Origin: Acidobacteriota bacterium
GTDB taxonomy: Bacteria; Acidobacteriota; Blastocatellia; Pyrinomonadales; Pyrinomonadaceae
NCBI GenBank assembly: GCA_019242475.1
Contig: JAFAVK010000086.1
Coordinates: 56,088 to 120,087, forward strand
Reading direction: 5' to 3'
Length of the DNA: 64,000 bases
Both the position numbers and the translations under genes were made by a program. Numbering within the stretch: the first letter of the stretch is position 1; each line of letters opens with the position of its first letter. Positions 15,923-24,490 of the stretch are shown here, piece after piece. The notes under the pieces are model-generated. The model was not told where the DNA came from and ran no database searches. It saw only the letters and a list, made by a program, of their open reading frames with translations.

Positions 15923-16357
15923 TCAGGAGGCGTTGAGTTCGTCGTCGTCCTTGTCGGCCGGCCGCGCCGCCACGCGTCCGGTCGCCACGTCCCAGGCGTG
16001 CTCGTCGTCCGGCGCGCCGCGCGCGACCGTGGGCTCGGGGGCGGCCGGCGCGGGCCGGGAGTGGTCTGACTCGCCCGCGCCCGCGTCGTGGGACGGGAGC
16101 GCCGCCGGCTCGCCCGAACCGCCCTCGTGGACGGCCGGCGCGGGGTCGTCGGCGGGCCGGCGCCGCTCCAGCTCGACCTCGTACTCCCAGGTGCGCTTGA
16201 AGTCGTCGGAGGCGCGCTTGAACTCGCCGATGGCCTTGCCGACGCTGCGCCCGATCTCGGGGAGCTTGCGCGGCCCGAACAGGACGAGCGCGACCACCGC
16301 GATCACCAGCAGCTCGGTCGTGCCGAGGAACTCGAAGACGAGAAGGGGTGTATGCAT
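15923..16357 (-). CDS. Twin-arginine translocase subunit TatA/TatB
   Basis: A 144-residue protein with the TatA/B plan: one short N-terminal membrane helix (about 11-26), the hinge FGPRKLPEIGRSVGKAIGEF, an amphipathic helix (FKRASDDFKRTWEYEVELE), and then a long acidic and Pro-rich tail. TatA multimers form the pore element and TatB links TatC to substrates. The EFLGTTELL start and the long tail favour TatB, but A and B cannot be told apart safely. It lies directly upstream of tatC. No ribosome-binding site is visible before the ATG, because a hairpin repeat (16366-16436) abuts it. Confidence 0.92.
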   Translation of the reverse strand: MHTPLLVFEFLGTTELLVIAVVALVLFGPRKLPEIGRSVGKAIGEFKRASDDFKRTWEYEVELERRRPADDPAPAVHEGGSGEPAALPSHDAGAGESDHSRPAPAAPEPTVARGAPDDEHAWDVATGRVAARPADKDDDELNAS

Positions 16358-16365
16358 AACGAAGT

Positions 16366-16436
16366 GATGAGTGACGAGTGATGAGTGATGAATTGGCCGC
16401 GGCCTTCAATTCATCACTCATCACTCGTCACTCATC
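16366..16436. repeat. Inverted pair of GATGAGT-type tandem repeats
   Basis: Arms 16366-16395 and 16407-16436 are perfect 30-bp inverted copies made of tandem GATGAGT(G/GAC) units, around an 11-base GGCCGCGGCC-like centre. The right arm holds the last three codons and the stop of the VOC gene, and the left arm abuts the tatA/B start. A second copy is at 24651-24729. Confidence 0.9.
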
Positions 16437-16799
16437 GTTACTCTTAAAGTCCGGCGGGTAGTAGATGACCTCGACGGCGCGGTCGCCGACGCCGTTAGTG
16501 TAGAAGGAGAGGGAGCGGTCGCGGTGCTCCTTGATGGGGCGCCCTTCGCGGCGCGCGGCCGTCTCCAATTCGCCGCGCGACCTGACGCGGATGCCGATGT
16601 GCTGCGGGTGCTTCGAACCCTTCGGCAGCAGCGCCACGCCGAAGCCGCGCGCGTCGCGCAGCATGGCCCAGTCCTCGTAGAGCGTCTCGACACGGAAGCC
16701 CAGGCGCTCGTACTCGCGCACGTCCCGCTCCATGTCCTCGGTCTTGACCGCGATGTGGTCTACGACGCCCTCGACCCGTAACTCTTCCCGCTCCTGCAT
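16428..16799 (-). CDS. VOC-family (glyoxalase-fold) protein
   Basis: A 123-residue protein with the paired beta-alpha-beta-beta-beta units of the vicinal oxygen chelate superfamily. Likely metal ligands are H15 (VVDHIAVK), H67 (HPQHIGIRV) and E110 (RAVEVIYYPPDF); this is close to methylmalonyl-CoA epimerase and glyoxalase I. The reaction cannot be fixed from sequence. The frame is open to 17063, but the fold begins at the ATG at 16799. The final residues N-D-E and the stop come from the GATGAGT hairpin repeat, so the native C-terminus may have been altered by its insertion. Confidence 0.82.
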   Translation of the reverse strand: MQEREELRVEGVVDHIAVKTEDMERDVREYERLGFRVETLYEDWAMLRDARGFGVALLPKGSKHPQHIGIRVRSRGELETAARREGRPIKEHRDRSLSFYTNGVGDRAVEVIYYPPDFKSNDE

Positions 16800-16923
16800 G
16801 GGGGGATTGTACCCCTTCGGCGCGCGCGCGCACAAAAGCGAAGGCGGGGCCTCCTTGACAGGCCGGCGCCGGTGCGCCAACCTCGCCGCAGTTAATCCGA
16901 CAACGCACAGGGGAAGGTGAGGG

Positions 16924-17874
16924 ATGGGGACACGGCCGCGCATCGTTTCGCTCCTGCCGTCGGCGACCGAGATCGTCTGCGCGCTCGGGCTCGAAGAGAG
17001 CCTGGTCGGCGTCACGCACGAGTGCGACTTCCCGCCGTCGGTGTTGGGGAAGCCGGTGCTCACCGCGAGCCGCGTCTCGCACGCCGAGATGTCGAGCGCC
17101 GAAATCGACCACGCCGTCCGCTCGCAGCTCGACGGCCACGGCTCGATCTATAATTTGGACGAGAAGCTGCTGGCCGAGCTGAAGCCCGACCTCGTCATCA
17201 CGCAGGAGCTGTGCGAGGTCTGCGCCGTCAGTTACAAGACGGTTCTTCAAGCGGCGCGCCTCGTCGAGTCGGACGCGCGCGTCGTCTCTTTGGAGCCGAA
17301 CAACATCCAGGACATCTTCGCCAACATCCGCACCGTGGGCGAGCTGGCCGGCGTGCCCGCGGCGGCCGACGCCGTCGTGCGCGACCTGACCGTGCAGCTC
17401 GACGCGCTGGCCGTCCTGCTCACGGAGGTCGGGACGCGGCCGCGCACGCTCGTCCTCGAATGGCTTGAGCCGCCGTTCGCGCCGGGCCACTGGGTGCCGG
17501 AGCAGGTCGCGTTCGCGGGCGGCGACGCTCGTTTCGGCAACGCTTCGGGGAAGTCGCGCCCGACGACGGCCGAAGAGATTCAAGCTTACGCGCCCGAGGT
17601 CGTCGTGCTCGCGCCGTGCGGCTACTACAAGGAGGACACGCTGCGCGCGCTCGAACGGGCGCGGCTGCCGCGCGGCTGGGGCGAACTACCGGCCGTGCGC
17701 TCGGGGCAGGTCTGGGCCGTGGACGCCACGAGCTACTTCAGCCGCCCCGGCCCGCGCGTCGTCGAGGGCGCCGAGATACTTCTGAAAGTCATCCACCCCG
17801 AAATCTTCGGCGAGCCCTCGGAGGCGCAGGCCGTGCGCGTCCCCGCCGCCGCGATGCTCGCCGAAGAGAGTTAG
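16924..17874 (+). CDS. Cobalamin-binding-type protein (BtuF-like, class III SBP fold)
   Basis: A 316-residue protein beginning RIVSLLPSATEIVCALGLEE, the start shared by BtuF-type vitamin B12-binding proteins. It goes on with VGVTHECDFP, DLVITQELCEVCAV and the C-terminal half VVLAPCGYY ... VWAVDATSYFSRPGPR. No signal peptide is present, so it is either cytoplasmic or differs from classical periplasmic binding proteins. Such signal-less homologues are widespread, and their role is unclear. No btuC, btuD or cobalamin biosynthesis gene is nearby, and I see no cobalamin riboswitch in the 124 bases upstream. AGGGGAAGGTGAGGG gives a good ribosome-binding site before the ATG. Confidence 0.85.
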   Translation: MGTRPRIVSLLPSATEIVCALGLEESLVGVTHECDFPPSVLGKPVLTASRVSHAEMSSAEIDHAVRSQLDGHGSIYNLDEKLLAELKPDLVITQELCEVCAVSYKTVLQAARLVESDARVVSLEPNNIQDIFANIRTVGELAGVPAAADAVVRDLTVQLDALAVLLTEVGTRPRTLVLEWLEPPFAPGHWVPEQVAFAGGDARFGNASGKSRPTTAEEIQAYAPEVVVLAPCGYYKEDTLRALERARLPRGWGELPAVRSGQVWAVDATSYFSRPGPRVVEGAEILLKVIHPEIFGEPSEAQAVRVPAAAMLAEES

Positions 17875-17884
17875 GGCGCAGACT

Positions 17885-19402
17885 TCAGGACTGCCGCGGC
17901 TGACCCGTGCCGGGCTCCTGCTCGACGTTCTTCGTGTCGCTCCGCTTGCGCAGGACGTTCTTGACGCCGAAGAGCGATTCGAGGAAGTCCTGCCAGAACG
18001 GCGCGCCGACGCTCAGCAGCAGCGCCATCACGAGCCAGCCGAGCAGCACCTTCGCGTCGTGCTTCGTGTTCGTCCAGGGGTCGCCGTCCCGCCAACCCCT
18101 GCCCCAGGCCCACACGTCCTGCACCGTGACCGGCTTGAACCCGTAGCCGGTGAAGATGGCCGCGTTGTCGTCCACCTGCCTGCGGCTCGTCTCGAACCAC
18201 GACTTGACCGTCTGTTGCGTCTGCGCGTCGCGCGCGGCCTGGTCGGCGGCGGGGAGGGCCGCGGCGGCGTGCGCGAGCGCGTCGGCCACCTGCTGCTGCG
18301 ACTGGATAATCATCTCGCGCTTCGCGTCGCTGGTCGAGATGGTCTCGTAGACGCTGAAGAAGTTGGCGTTGAGGAAGGCGACGACGAGGAAGCTGATGAC
18401 GAGGGCCGCCGTCTTCATGCTGCGCGTGTAGCGCTCCTCGAAGCTCTGCATCACCGGGTCGAAAGACTCTTCGAGCTTGGCCCAGCGGGCGAAGACCGCG
18501 TCGTAAGACTTGCGGAAGCCGGCGAAGGCGGCCGCGAAAGAGTCGAGCCGCCCGGCGAGGTCGTCGAGGACGTTCGCCACGTCCGCCTTCCCGTCGAGCC
18601 GCGCGCGCTCGGCCGCGTGCCGGGCGTTGGCGCGCACGTCGTCGAGGACTTGCCGCGCGTCGCCCAGGTTCAGGCCGCGCAGCCGGACGATGTCGGCGGC
18701 GACCGCCTTGACGACCTCCTCCGGGGCGGCGCCGGGCGCGAGCAGCCGTCTGAGGTCGTCCACCAGCGGCTTGAACTTCGCCTGCAACTCGGCGAGCTTG
18801 GCCCGGTCTTCGTCATTCAGGTATGGCCCGGCCTTGAAGTCGGGGCCGCCGAACCACGTCTTCCACTTGTCGAAGACGGCGTAGAACTTCTTGAACTCCG
18901 CGGCCGCGGCCGCGACCTTGGCGGCGAACTCGCTGTCCACCGCCGACGGCTCGATGCTGCCGACCACCTTCATCAAATCGCCCTTCGAGATCGAGTCGAA
19001 GATGGGGCGCGTCGAGAGCGCCGTGCGGCCGAGGCCGCGGAACTTGTTCAGCACCTCGTTGTAGAGGACGGCGGCGTGCTTGAAGTTCTCGTCCTCCGCG
19101 GGGTGGCGGACGAAGCGCAGGAAGATGCGCAGGAAGGGCGACTGCCCGATCACCGCCGTGAAGCCCTTCCACTTGCGCGCCCAGATGACCGCGGGCTTGA
19201 CCTCGTTCTCCTTCACCTGCGCGCTGGTCTGGTCGTCGATGACGAGCTGAAGGAGGTGCGCGAGCGAGTCCTCGATCTGGCGCGACTTGAGCTTGAAACC
19301 CTTCTTGACGGCCGACTGGACGGCCTGCACGACGAGGCTCAGCGCGAGGAGCACCACCACCATCGCGATCAGGTTGTCGAGCGTTGCGTTGAGGTTGATC
19401 AT
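17885..19402 (-). CDS. Membrane protein of unknown function (505 aa)
   Basis: An N-terminal membrane helix at about residues 10-31 is followed by a long, charged helical region (about 35-325) with coiled-coil-like heptads. Helices follow near 330-350 (ALVISFLVVAFLNANFF) and 450-470 (VLLGWLVMALLLSV). The tail is basic, then acidic (QEPGTGQPRQS). GAGGAAAG lies 2 bases before the ATG at 19402, which fixes the start. I do not recognise a family. The layout, a large helical domain between membrane anchors, suggests a structural or sensing role; this is only inference. It converges on the BtuF-like gene, with 10 bases between stops. Confidence 0.75.
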   Translation of the reverse strand: MINLNATLDNLIAMVVVLLALSLVVQAVQSAVKKGFKLKSRQIEDSLAHLLQLVIDDQTSAQVKENEVKPAVIWARKWKGFTAVIGQSPFLRIFLRFVRHPAEDENFKHAAVLYNEVLNKFRGLGRTALSTRPIFDSISKGDLMKVVGSIEPSAVDSEFAAKVAAAAAEFKKFYAVFDKWKTWFGGPDFKAGPYLNDEDRAKLAELQAKFKPLVDDLRRLLAPGAAPEEVVKAVAADIVRLRGLNLGDARQVLDDVRANARHAAERARLDGKADVANVLDDLAGRLDSFAAAFAGFRKSYDAVFARWAKLEESFDPVMQSFEERYTRSMKTAALVISFLVVAFLNANFFSVYETISTSDAKREMIIQSQQQVADALAHAAAALPAADQAARDAQTQQTVKSWFETSRRQVDDNAAIFTGYGFKPVTVQDVWAWGRGWRDGDPWTNTKHDAKVLLGWLVMALLLSVGAPFWQDFLESLFGVKNVLRKRSDTKNVEQEPGTGQPRQS

Positions 19403-19553
19403 CTTTCCTCCTGTGGCTTCAAAAGGCGGGCGAGCGCGCGGACGATAGTTGAAGCCCGCGGGGTTGTCAACAATTTTCACGGGCGCCGCGCGTCGGAAAA
19501 TTCCCGCGGCCGGCATAAAAACGTGAACGGCGCGGTGCGATAATGCGCGCGAG

Positions 19554-21263
19554 ATGAAGAAGCGGCGGGAGACGGGGGGCGCGGGCGCGACGCTGCAAGG
19601 CTTCGCCGAGGCGGCGGACGCGGTCGGGGCGACGACGAAGAAGCTTGAGAAGGCGGCGCTGCTCGGGGCGTACTTCGGGGGCCTGGCGGACGAAGACCTT
19701 TCCCTGGCGGCGCGCTACTTCGCCGGGCACGTCTTCCCGCTCTACGACGCGCGCACGACGAACGTCGGCGGCGGCATGCTGCGCGACGCCATCTCGGAAG
19801 TCACGGGGCTCGAAGTCGAAAACCTGCGGCCGCGCTACGTGCGTCTCGGCGACTCGGGCGACGTGGCGTTCGAGGCGTTCGCGGAGACGAAGGCGGGCGT
19901 GAACGACGCGCCGACGCTCACGCTCGCCGCGACGCAGGCGCTCGTCGGGCGTCTGAGCGAGACGCGCGGGACGAAGAACAAGAAGGCGCTTTTAGTGGGC
20001 GCCCTCACGCACGCGACCCCCCCGGAGGCGAAGTACCTCGTCAAGCTGCTCGTCGGCGACCTGCGCATAGGTCTTAAAGAAGGGCTCGTCGAAGACGCCG
20101 TCGCGCGCGCGTTCAACCGGCCGCTCGCGGACGTGGCGCGCGTCAACATGCTCACGGGCGACATCGGCGAGACGGCCGTGCGCGCGCGGCGCGGCGCGCT
20201 CGAAGGCGTCGCGATGCGCCTCTTCCACCCCATCAAGTTCATGCTCGCCACGGCCGCCGAGACAATCGAAGACGTGGCGCGCACGATGCCCGAAGAGTTC
20301 TACGTCGAAGACAAGTTCGACGGCATCCGCGGGCAGGCGCACGTGCAAGGGGGCAGGGTCGCGCTCTACACGCGCACGCTCGACGAGGTGACGCACCGCT
20401 TCCCCGAGCTGGTCGAGCCCCTAAAACTTCTTCCGTCGGACGCGGTGCTTGACGGCGAGATCGTGCCCGTGCGCGGCGAGGCCATCCTGCCCTTCCTCGA
20501 ACTGCAAAGGCGCCTCGGCAGAAAGACCGTCTCGGAGGAGCTGCTCGCGGGCGTGCCCGTGGCGTTCGTCGCCTATGACCTGCTCTACTCGGGAGGCCGC
20601 GTGCTGACCGACGCGCCGCTCGCGGAGAGGCGCGCGGCGCTCGAAGCGTTAATCAAAGACGAGGCGGCCGCGATCGTGCGCCTGTCGCAGGCGAAGTTGA
20701 CGGCCGGCGTCGAGGGGCTCGACGAGGAGTTCGACGCGGCGCGCGCGCGGGGCAACGAGGGGCTGATGATTAAAGACCCGCGCTCGTCCTACAAGCCGGG
20801 CAAGCGCGGGCGCGAGTGGCTGAAGCTGAAGAAGGCTTACGCGACGCTCGACGTGGTGGTGACGGCCGTCGAGGTCGGGCACGGCAAGCGGCGGAGTCTT
20901 CTCTCGGACTACACGTTCGCGGTGCGCCGTTCGGAGGAAGACCCGGAGCTGCTCAACGTCGGCAAGGCTTACTCGGGCCTGACCGACGCGGAGCTGGCCG
21001 AGCTGACCGAGTGGTTCCGCGCGCACACGATTCAAGAGTTCGCGCACGGGCGCGTCCGCGTCGTCGAGCCGAAGGTGGTCTTGGAAGTCACCTTCGACCG
21101 CGTGCAGGAGTCGAAGCGCCACAAGAGCGGCTACGCGCTGCGCTTCCCGCGCATCCTCCGCCTGCGCGAGGACAAGACGCCGGAAGAGATCGACACGCTC
21201 GACACCGTCCGCCGCATCGCGCGCGAGCTGGCGGGTGAAGATGAAGGCTTGGAAGGGAATTAA
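19554..21263 (+). CDS. ATP-dependent DNA ligase (archaeal/LigB-like type)
   Basis: A 569-residue ligase that seals nicks using ATP. An N-terminal helical DNA-binding domain (about 1-215) precedes the nucleotidyltransferase core. Motif I is EDKFDGIRGQ with the adenylated lysine K254. Motif III contains LDGEIVP (299-305), motif IV is EGLMIKDPRSSYKPG, and motif V is EWLKLKKAY. The OB-fold domain ends with FPRILRLREDK (motif VI). Length and domain order match archaeal replicative-type ligases; in bacteria such enzymes are extra repair ligases beside NAD-dependent LigA. No Ku or LigD partner is adjacent. The stop codon overlaps the first base of a hairpin repeat. Confidence 0.95.
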   Translation: MKKRRETGGAGATLQGFAEAADAVGATTKKLEKAALLGAYFGGLADEDLSLAARYFAGHVFPLYDARTTNVGGGMLRDAISEVTGLEVENLRPRYVRLGDSGDVAFEAFAETKAGVNDAPTLTLAATQALVGRLSETRGTKNKKALLVGALTHATPPEAKYLVKLLVGDLRIGLKEGLVEDAVARAFNRPLADVARVNMLTGDIGETAVRARRGALEGVAMRLFHPIKFMLATAAETIEDVARTMPEEFYVEDKFDGIRGQAHVQGGRVALYTRTLDEVTHRFPELVEPLKLLPSDAVLDGEIVPVRGEAILPFLELQRRLGRKTVSEELLAGVPVAFVAYDLLYSGGRVLTDAPLAERRAALEALIKDEAAAIVRLSQAKLTAGVEGLDEEFDAARARGNEGLMIKDPRSSYKPGKRGREWLKLKKAYATLDVVVTAVEVGHGKRRSLLSDYTFAVRRSEEDPELLNVGKAYSGLTDAELAELTEWFRAHTIQEFAHGRVRVVEPKVVLEVTFDRVQESKRHKSGYALRFPRILRLREDKTPEEIDTLDTVRRIARELAGEDEGLEGN

Positions 21264-21332
21264 CCACAGAGACACAGAGACACGGCTTGAAGAGTTATAA
21301 CTCTTCAAGCCGTGTCTCTGTGTCTCTGTGGT
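21263..21332. repeat. Perfect inverted repeat of ACAGAGAC units, copy 1
   Basis: Two perfect 34-bp arms (21263-21296 and 21299-21332) separated by two bases. The outer half is built from tandem CACAGAGA units and the inner half is GGCTTGAAGAGTT. Related copies are at 31445-31535 and 44259-44333. Its first base is the last base of the ligase stop codon. No T-run follows, so it is not a typical terminator. Confidence 0.92.
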
Positions 21333-21366
21333 GAAACTGCCCGGCTAAGCTCAAGCGGCGAGTTCT

Positions 21367-22026
21367 TTACGGGGAGGTGAGCACGTCCACGAGGCGCGGC
21401 TCCTTCCTGCCCTTCGAGTGTTTCAGGGCTTTGTCCATCTGCCTGCGCGCTTCCTTCTCGACTTCGTCCTCGCGCTCGTGGCGCTTCTCGGCGGACTTGC
21501 CGCGGCGCTCACCGTCTTCGTCATCCTCCGCCACTTCACGCGCGGGCGCGGCGGGTGCTACTGCGGCTGCGGCAGCAGTCCTTGAGCGTCGCGGTCGTTC
21601 TTCGGGCACCGCGGGCCTGGCGGCGGGCGTTTCTTCGCGCGCTGCTTCCGCGGGCGCAGGCGCCGAGGGTCGCGGCGGCGGCGCCTCCGCAGTCTGAGCC
21701 GGCGCGGCCTGTGTCTGTTCCTGCGTTTGTCCCTGTGTCTGTTCCGCGGCCTGCGTCTGTTCCGCGCGCGGGCTTTGCATCATTTTCATGGCGAGGGCGC
21801 CGCCGAGCGCGGCGGCCGCGAGCAGCACGACGGCCAGCAGCGCGGTCGCCCGCGAGAGCCGAGGGCCGCGCGCCCGCACCGTGCGCGGAGCGTTCGGGTA
21901 AGGCTCTTCGTTGAGCGGCACGACCGGGTGTGCGTGCCGCGCCTCTTCCGCGTCGAAGCGGGGCGTGACGAGCGTCGCCTCCGGGTCTTCCCCCGCCGCC
22001 TTAAAATTTTCAGGACGCTGCTCCAT
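21367..22026 (-). CDS. Single-pass membrane protein with low-complexity tail
   Basis: A 219-residue protein. An N-terminal cytoplasmic part of ~60 residues begins MEQRPENFKAAGEDPEATLV. One membrane helix spans about 63-81 (ALLAVVLLAAAALGGALAM). A long outer region follows with Gln/Thr repeats (EQTQAAEQTQ), then Pro/Ala, then a highly charged Lys/Glu/Arg end. No enzyme motif is visible. The frame is open to 22137, but the ATG at 22026 gives the simplest start. The gene is divergent from the carbamoyltransferase, with 163 bases between, where both promoters must lie. Confidence 0.65.
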   Translation of the reverse strand: MEQRPENFKAAGEDPEATLVTPRFDAEEARHAHPVVPLNEEPYPNAPRTVRARGPRLSRATALLAVVLLAAAALGGALAMKMMQSPRAEQTQAAEQTQGQTQEQTQAAPAQTAEAPPPRPSAPAPAEAAREETPAARPAVPEERPRRSRTAAAAAVAPAAPAREVAEDDEDGERRGKSAEKRHEREDEVEKEARRQMDKALKHSKGRKEPRLVDVLTSP

Positions 22027-22189
22027 ATGTTCTGGCCTCAAACAGTACGTCAAAACCTTCTCTCCGGTAATAAAGGCAAAAGCGAGGCCAACGGGGGCTC
22101 GAAGTTGCCGCCCCGCGACAAAAAAAGGATAATCCAACGCTTGTCGCCGGGGGCTTTGCGGGAGCAGTGCGCGGCGGCTTTATTTCAAG

Positions 22190-24028
22190 ATGAACATCCT
22201 CGGGATATCGGCCTACTACCACGACTCGGCGGCGTGCCTCGTGCGCGACGGCGAAGTCCTGGCCGCGGCGCAGGAGGAGCGCTTCACGCGCCGGAAGCAC
22301 GACCACCGCTACCCTTCGCACGCCGTCGAGTTCTGCCTCAAGCACGCGCGCATCACGCCGAAGGAGCTGGACTTCGTCGCCTTCTACGACAAGCCGCTCT
22401 TAAAATTCGAGCGGCTGCTTGAGACCTACATCGACTACGCGCCCTCCGGCCTGCGCTCATTCCTGATGGCGATGCCCCTGTGGCTGCGCGAGAAGCTCTG
22501 GATACGCGAGCAGGTGTCGAAGGAGGCGGGCTTCGAAGGCAAGGTGCTCTTCACCGAGCACCACGAGTCGCACGCCGCCTCGGCCTTCTTCCCCTCGCCG
22601 TTCGAGTCGGCGGCCGTCTTAACGATGGACGGCGTGGGCGAGTGGGCGACCTCTTCGTACGGGTACGGGAAGGGAAACGAGCTGCACCTTTTGAAGGAGC
22701 TTCACTTCCCGCACTCGCTCGGCCTGCTCTACTCGGCCTTCACCTACTACACGGGCTTCAAGGTCAACTCGGGCGAGTACAAGGTGATGGGGCTCGCGCC
22801 CTACGGCGAGCCGAAGTACGTGAAGCTGATTCTCGACGAGCTGGTTGACCTGCGCGAAGACGGTTCCTTGCGCCTCAACATGAAGTACTTCAACTTCGCC
22901 GCGGGCCTGACGATGACGAGCCCGGCGTTCGACCTCCTCTTCGGCGGACGCCCTCGCGCGCCCGAGAGCGAGGTGACGCAGCGCGAGATGGACTTGGCGC
23001 GCTCGGTGCAGGAGGTGACCGAGGAGGCGATGCTGCGCATGGCCCGCCACGTCCACCGGGAGACCGGCGAGCGGAACCTCTGCCTCGCGGGCGGCGTCGC
23101 GCTCAACTGCGTCGGCAACGGCCGCATCCTGCGCGAGGGGCCTTTCGAAAACGTCTGGGTGCAGCCGGCCGCGGGCGACGCGGGCGGGAGCCTCGGCGCG
23201 GCGCTCTCGGTCTGGTACCAGTACCTCGGCAACGAAAGGAAGTTGGAAGAGGTCTGTCGCGGCGGCCGTGCGGACGGGATGCGCGGCGCGTACCTCGGGC
23301 CGGAGTTCGCGGACGAAGAGATCGAGGAGTCGCTGGTGACGCTCGGCGCGCGTTACCGGAGAGTCCCGCACGAAGAGCTGGCCGGGACGGTCGCGCGCCT
23401 GCTCGCCGAGGAGAAGGTCGTCGGCTGGTTTCAGGGGCGGATGGAGTTCGGGCCGCGCGCGCTCGGCGCACGCTCCATCCTCGGCGACCCGCGCTCGCCC
23501 CGGATGCAGTCGCAGATGAACTTGAAGATCAAGTTCCGCGAAAGTTTCCGCCCCTTCGCGCCGTCGGTCTTGCGCGAGCGTGTGTCGGACTACTTCGAAC
23601 TCGACGCCGACTCGCCCTACATGCTCCTCGTCGCGCCGGTGCGCGAAGAGTTGCGGCGCGAGCCGACGAAAGATGAAGAAGGCTTGTTCGGCATCGAGCG
23701 CTTGAACGTGCCGCGCTCGACTATCACGGCGGTGACGCACGTTGACTACTCGGCGCGCGTGCAGACCGTGCGGCGCGAGGAGAGCCCGGCCTTCTACGAG
23801 CTGCTCGCCGCCTTCGAGCGGCTGACCGGCTGCGCGGTGCTGGTCAACACCTCCTTCAACGTGCGCGGCGAGCCCATCGTCTGCACGCCCGCGCAGGCGT
23901 TCGCCTGCTTCATGCGCACCGAGATGGACTGCCTCGTCGTCGGCGACTTCCTCCTGCTCAAGCCGGAGCAGGGGCGCAACGCCTTCTCCGAAGACCTCTC
24001 GTGGCAGGAGGAGTTCCAGCTTGATTGA
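22190..24028 (+). CDS. Carbamoyltransferase (NodU/CmcH/SxtI family)
   Basis: A 612-residue O-carbamoyltransferase that moves the carbamoyl group of carbamoyl phosphate to a hydroxyl of a sugar or secondary metabolite. The N-terminal Kae1-like domain starts NILGISAYYHDSAACLV and has the metal-site HHESHAASAFFPSPF and the loop VLTMDGVGEW. CLAGGVALNCVGNGRI follows. The C-terminal domain carries FQGRMEFGPRALGARSI and NTSFNVRGEPIV, both family signatures. It overlaps the next gene by 8 bases and forms a three-gene cassette with SxtJ- and SxtK-type membrane proteins. The acceptor substrate is unknown. Confidence 0.95.
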   Translation: MNILGISAYYHDSAACLVRDGEVLAAAQEERFTRRKHDHRYPSHAVEFCLKHARITPKELDFVAFYDKPLLKFERLLETYIDYAPSGLRSFLMAMPLWLREKLWIREQVSKEAGFEGKVLFTEHHESHAASAFFPSPFESAAVLTMDGVGEWATSSYGYGKGNELHLLKELHFPHSLGLLYSAFTYYTGFKVNSGEYKVMGLAPYGEPKYVKLILDELVDLREDGSLRLNMKYFNFAAGLTMTSPAFDLLFGGRPRAPESEVTQREMDLARSVQEVTEEAMLRMARHVHRETGERNLCLAGGVALNCVGNGRILREGPFENVWVQPAAGDAGGSLGAALSVWYQYLGNERKLEEVCRGGRADGMRGAYLGPEFADEEIEESLVTLGARYRRVPHEELAGTVARLLAEEKVVGWFQGRMEFGPRALGARSILGDPRSPRMQSQMNLKIKFRESFRPFAPSVLRERVSDYFELDADSPYMLLVAPVREELRREPTKDEEGLFGIERLNVPRSTITAVTHVDYSARVQTVRREESPAFYELLAAFERLTGCAVLVNTSFNVRGEPIVCTPAQAFACFMRTEMDCLVVGDFLLLKPEQGRNAFSEDLSWQEEFQLD

Positions 24029-24452
24029 GCCGAAGGGGAGCGTGACGCAGCGCAACGACGCCGCGGTGACGGACGCGCAGGCGCGCAAGTCGGCGCTGCT
24101 GGTCGGCGGCGTGCTGCTCGCCGTCGCCGCGTGGAACGTCTACCGCGGGCGGCCGACGGTCGTCCTCATCTTCGGCATTCTGGGCGCGGCACTCCTCCTT
24201 TTTGGCCTGCTCGTGCCGCCCGCGGCGCGCGCGTTCCACAAGGCGTGGATGAAGTTTGCCGTGCTGCTCGGGCACGTCAACAGCCGCGTGCTTTTGACGC
24301 TGATGTACTACCTCGCCGTGACGCCCTACGGCGTCGTGACGCGGCTCGCGGGCCGCGACCCTTTGCGGCGGCGCGGGGCGAAGGCCGGGAGTTACTGGGT
24401 CGGGCGCAAGGCGACCCGCCAGACGCGCGAGCAGTTCGAGCGCCTGTTCTGA
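24021..24452 (+). CDS. SxtJ-type membrane protein
   Basis: A 143-residue protein with two to three membrane helices (about 25-42, 47-66 and 84-104) and a basic C-terminal tail (KATRQTREQFERLF). Position and topology match SxtJ, the small membrane protein that follows the carbamoyltransferase SxtI in saxitoxin clusters and in many unrelated bacteria. The start is TTG at 24021, backed by GGAGGAG 7 bases upstream, and overlaps the end of the carbamoyltransferase gene by 8 bases, implying translational coupling. The function is unknown; a role at the membrane with the carbamoylated product is plausible. Confidence 0.82.
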   Translation: MIEPKGSVTQRNDAAVTDAQARKSALLVGGVLLAVAAWNVYRGRPTVVLIFGILGAALLLFGLLVPPAARAFHKAWMKFAVLLGHVNSRVLLTLMYYLAVTPYGVVTRLAGRDPLRRRGAKAGSYWVGRKATRQTREQFERLF

Positions 24453-24490
24453 AGAGTTGAGTTCGAAGGGTCGGAGGGATTCGCGTTTTC

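Noticed and set aside
16366..16436. CRISPR-like short repeats in the hairpin elements
   Set aside because: Units are only 7-9 bases, adjoin without unique spacers and are inverted in two arms. No cas gene is in the window.
16800..16923. Possible cobalamin riboswitch before the BtuF-like gene
   Set aside because: The gap is only 124 bases, no B12-box-like sequence is visible, and part of it is the other gene's upstream region.
21263..21332. Intrinsic terminator after the DNA ligase
   Set aside because: The stem is perfect but has no following T-run, and the same element occurs elsewhere in other contexts. It is better called a dispersed repeat.
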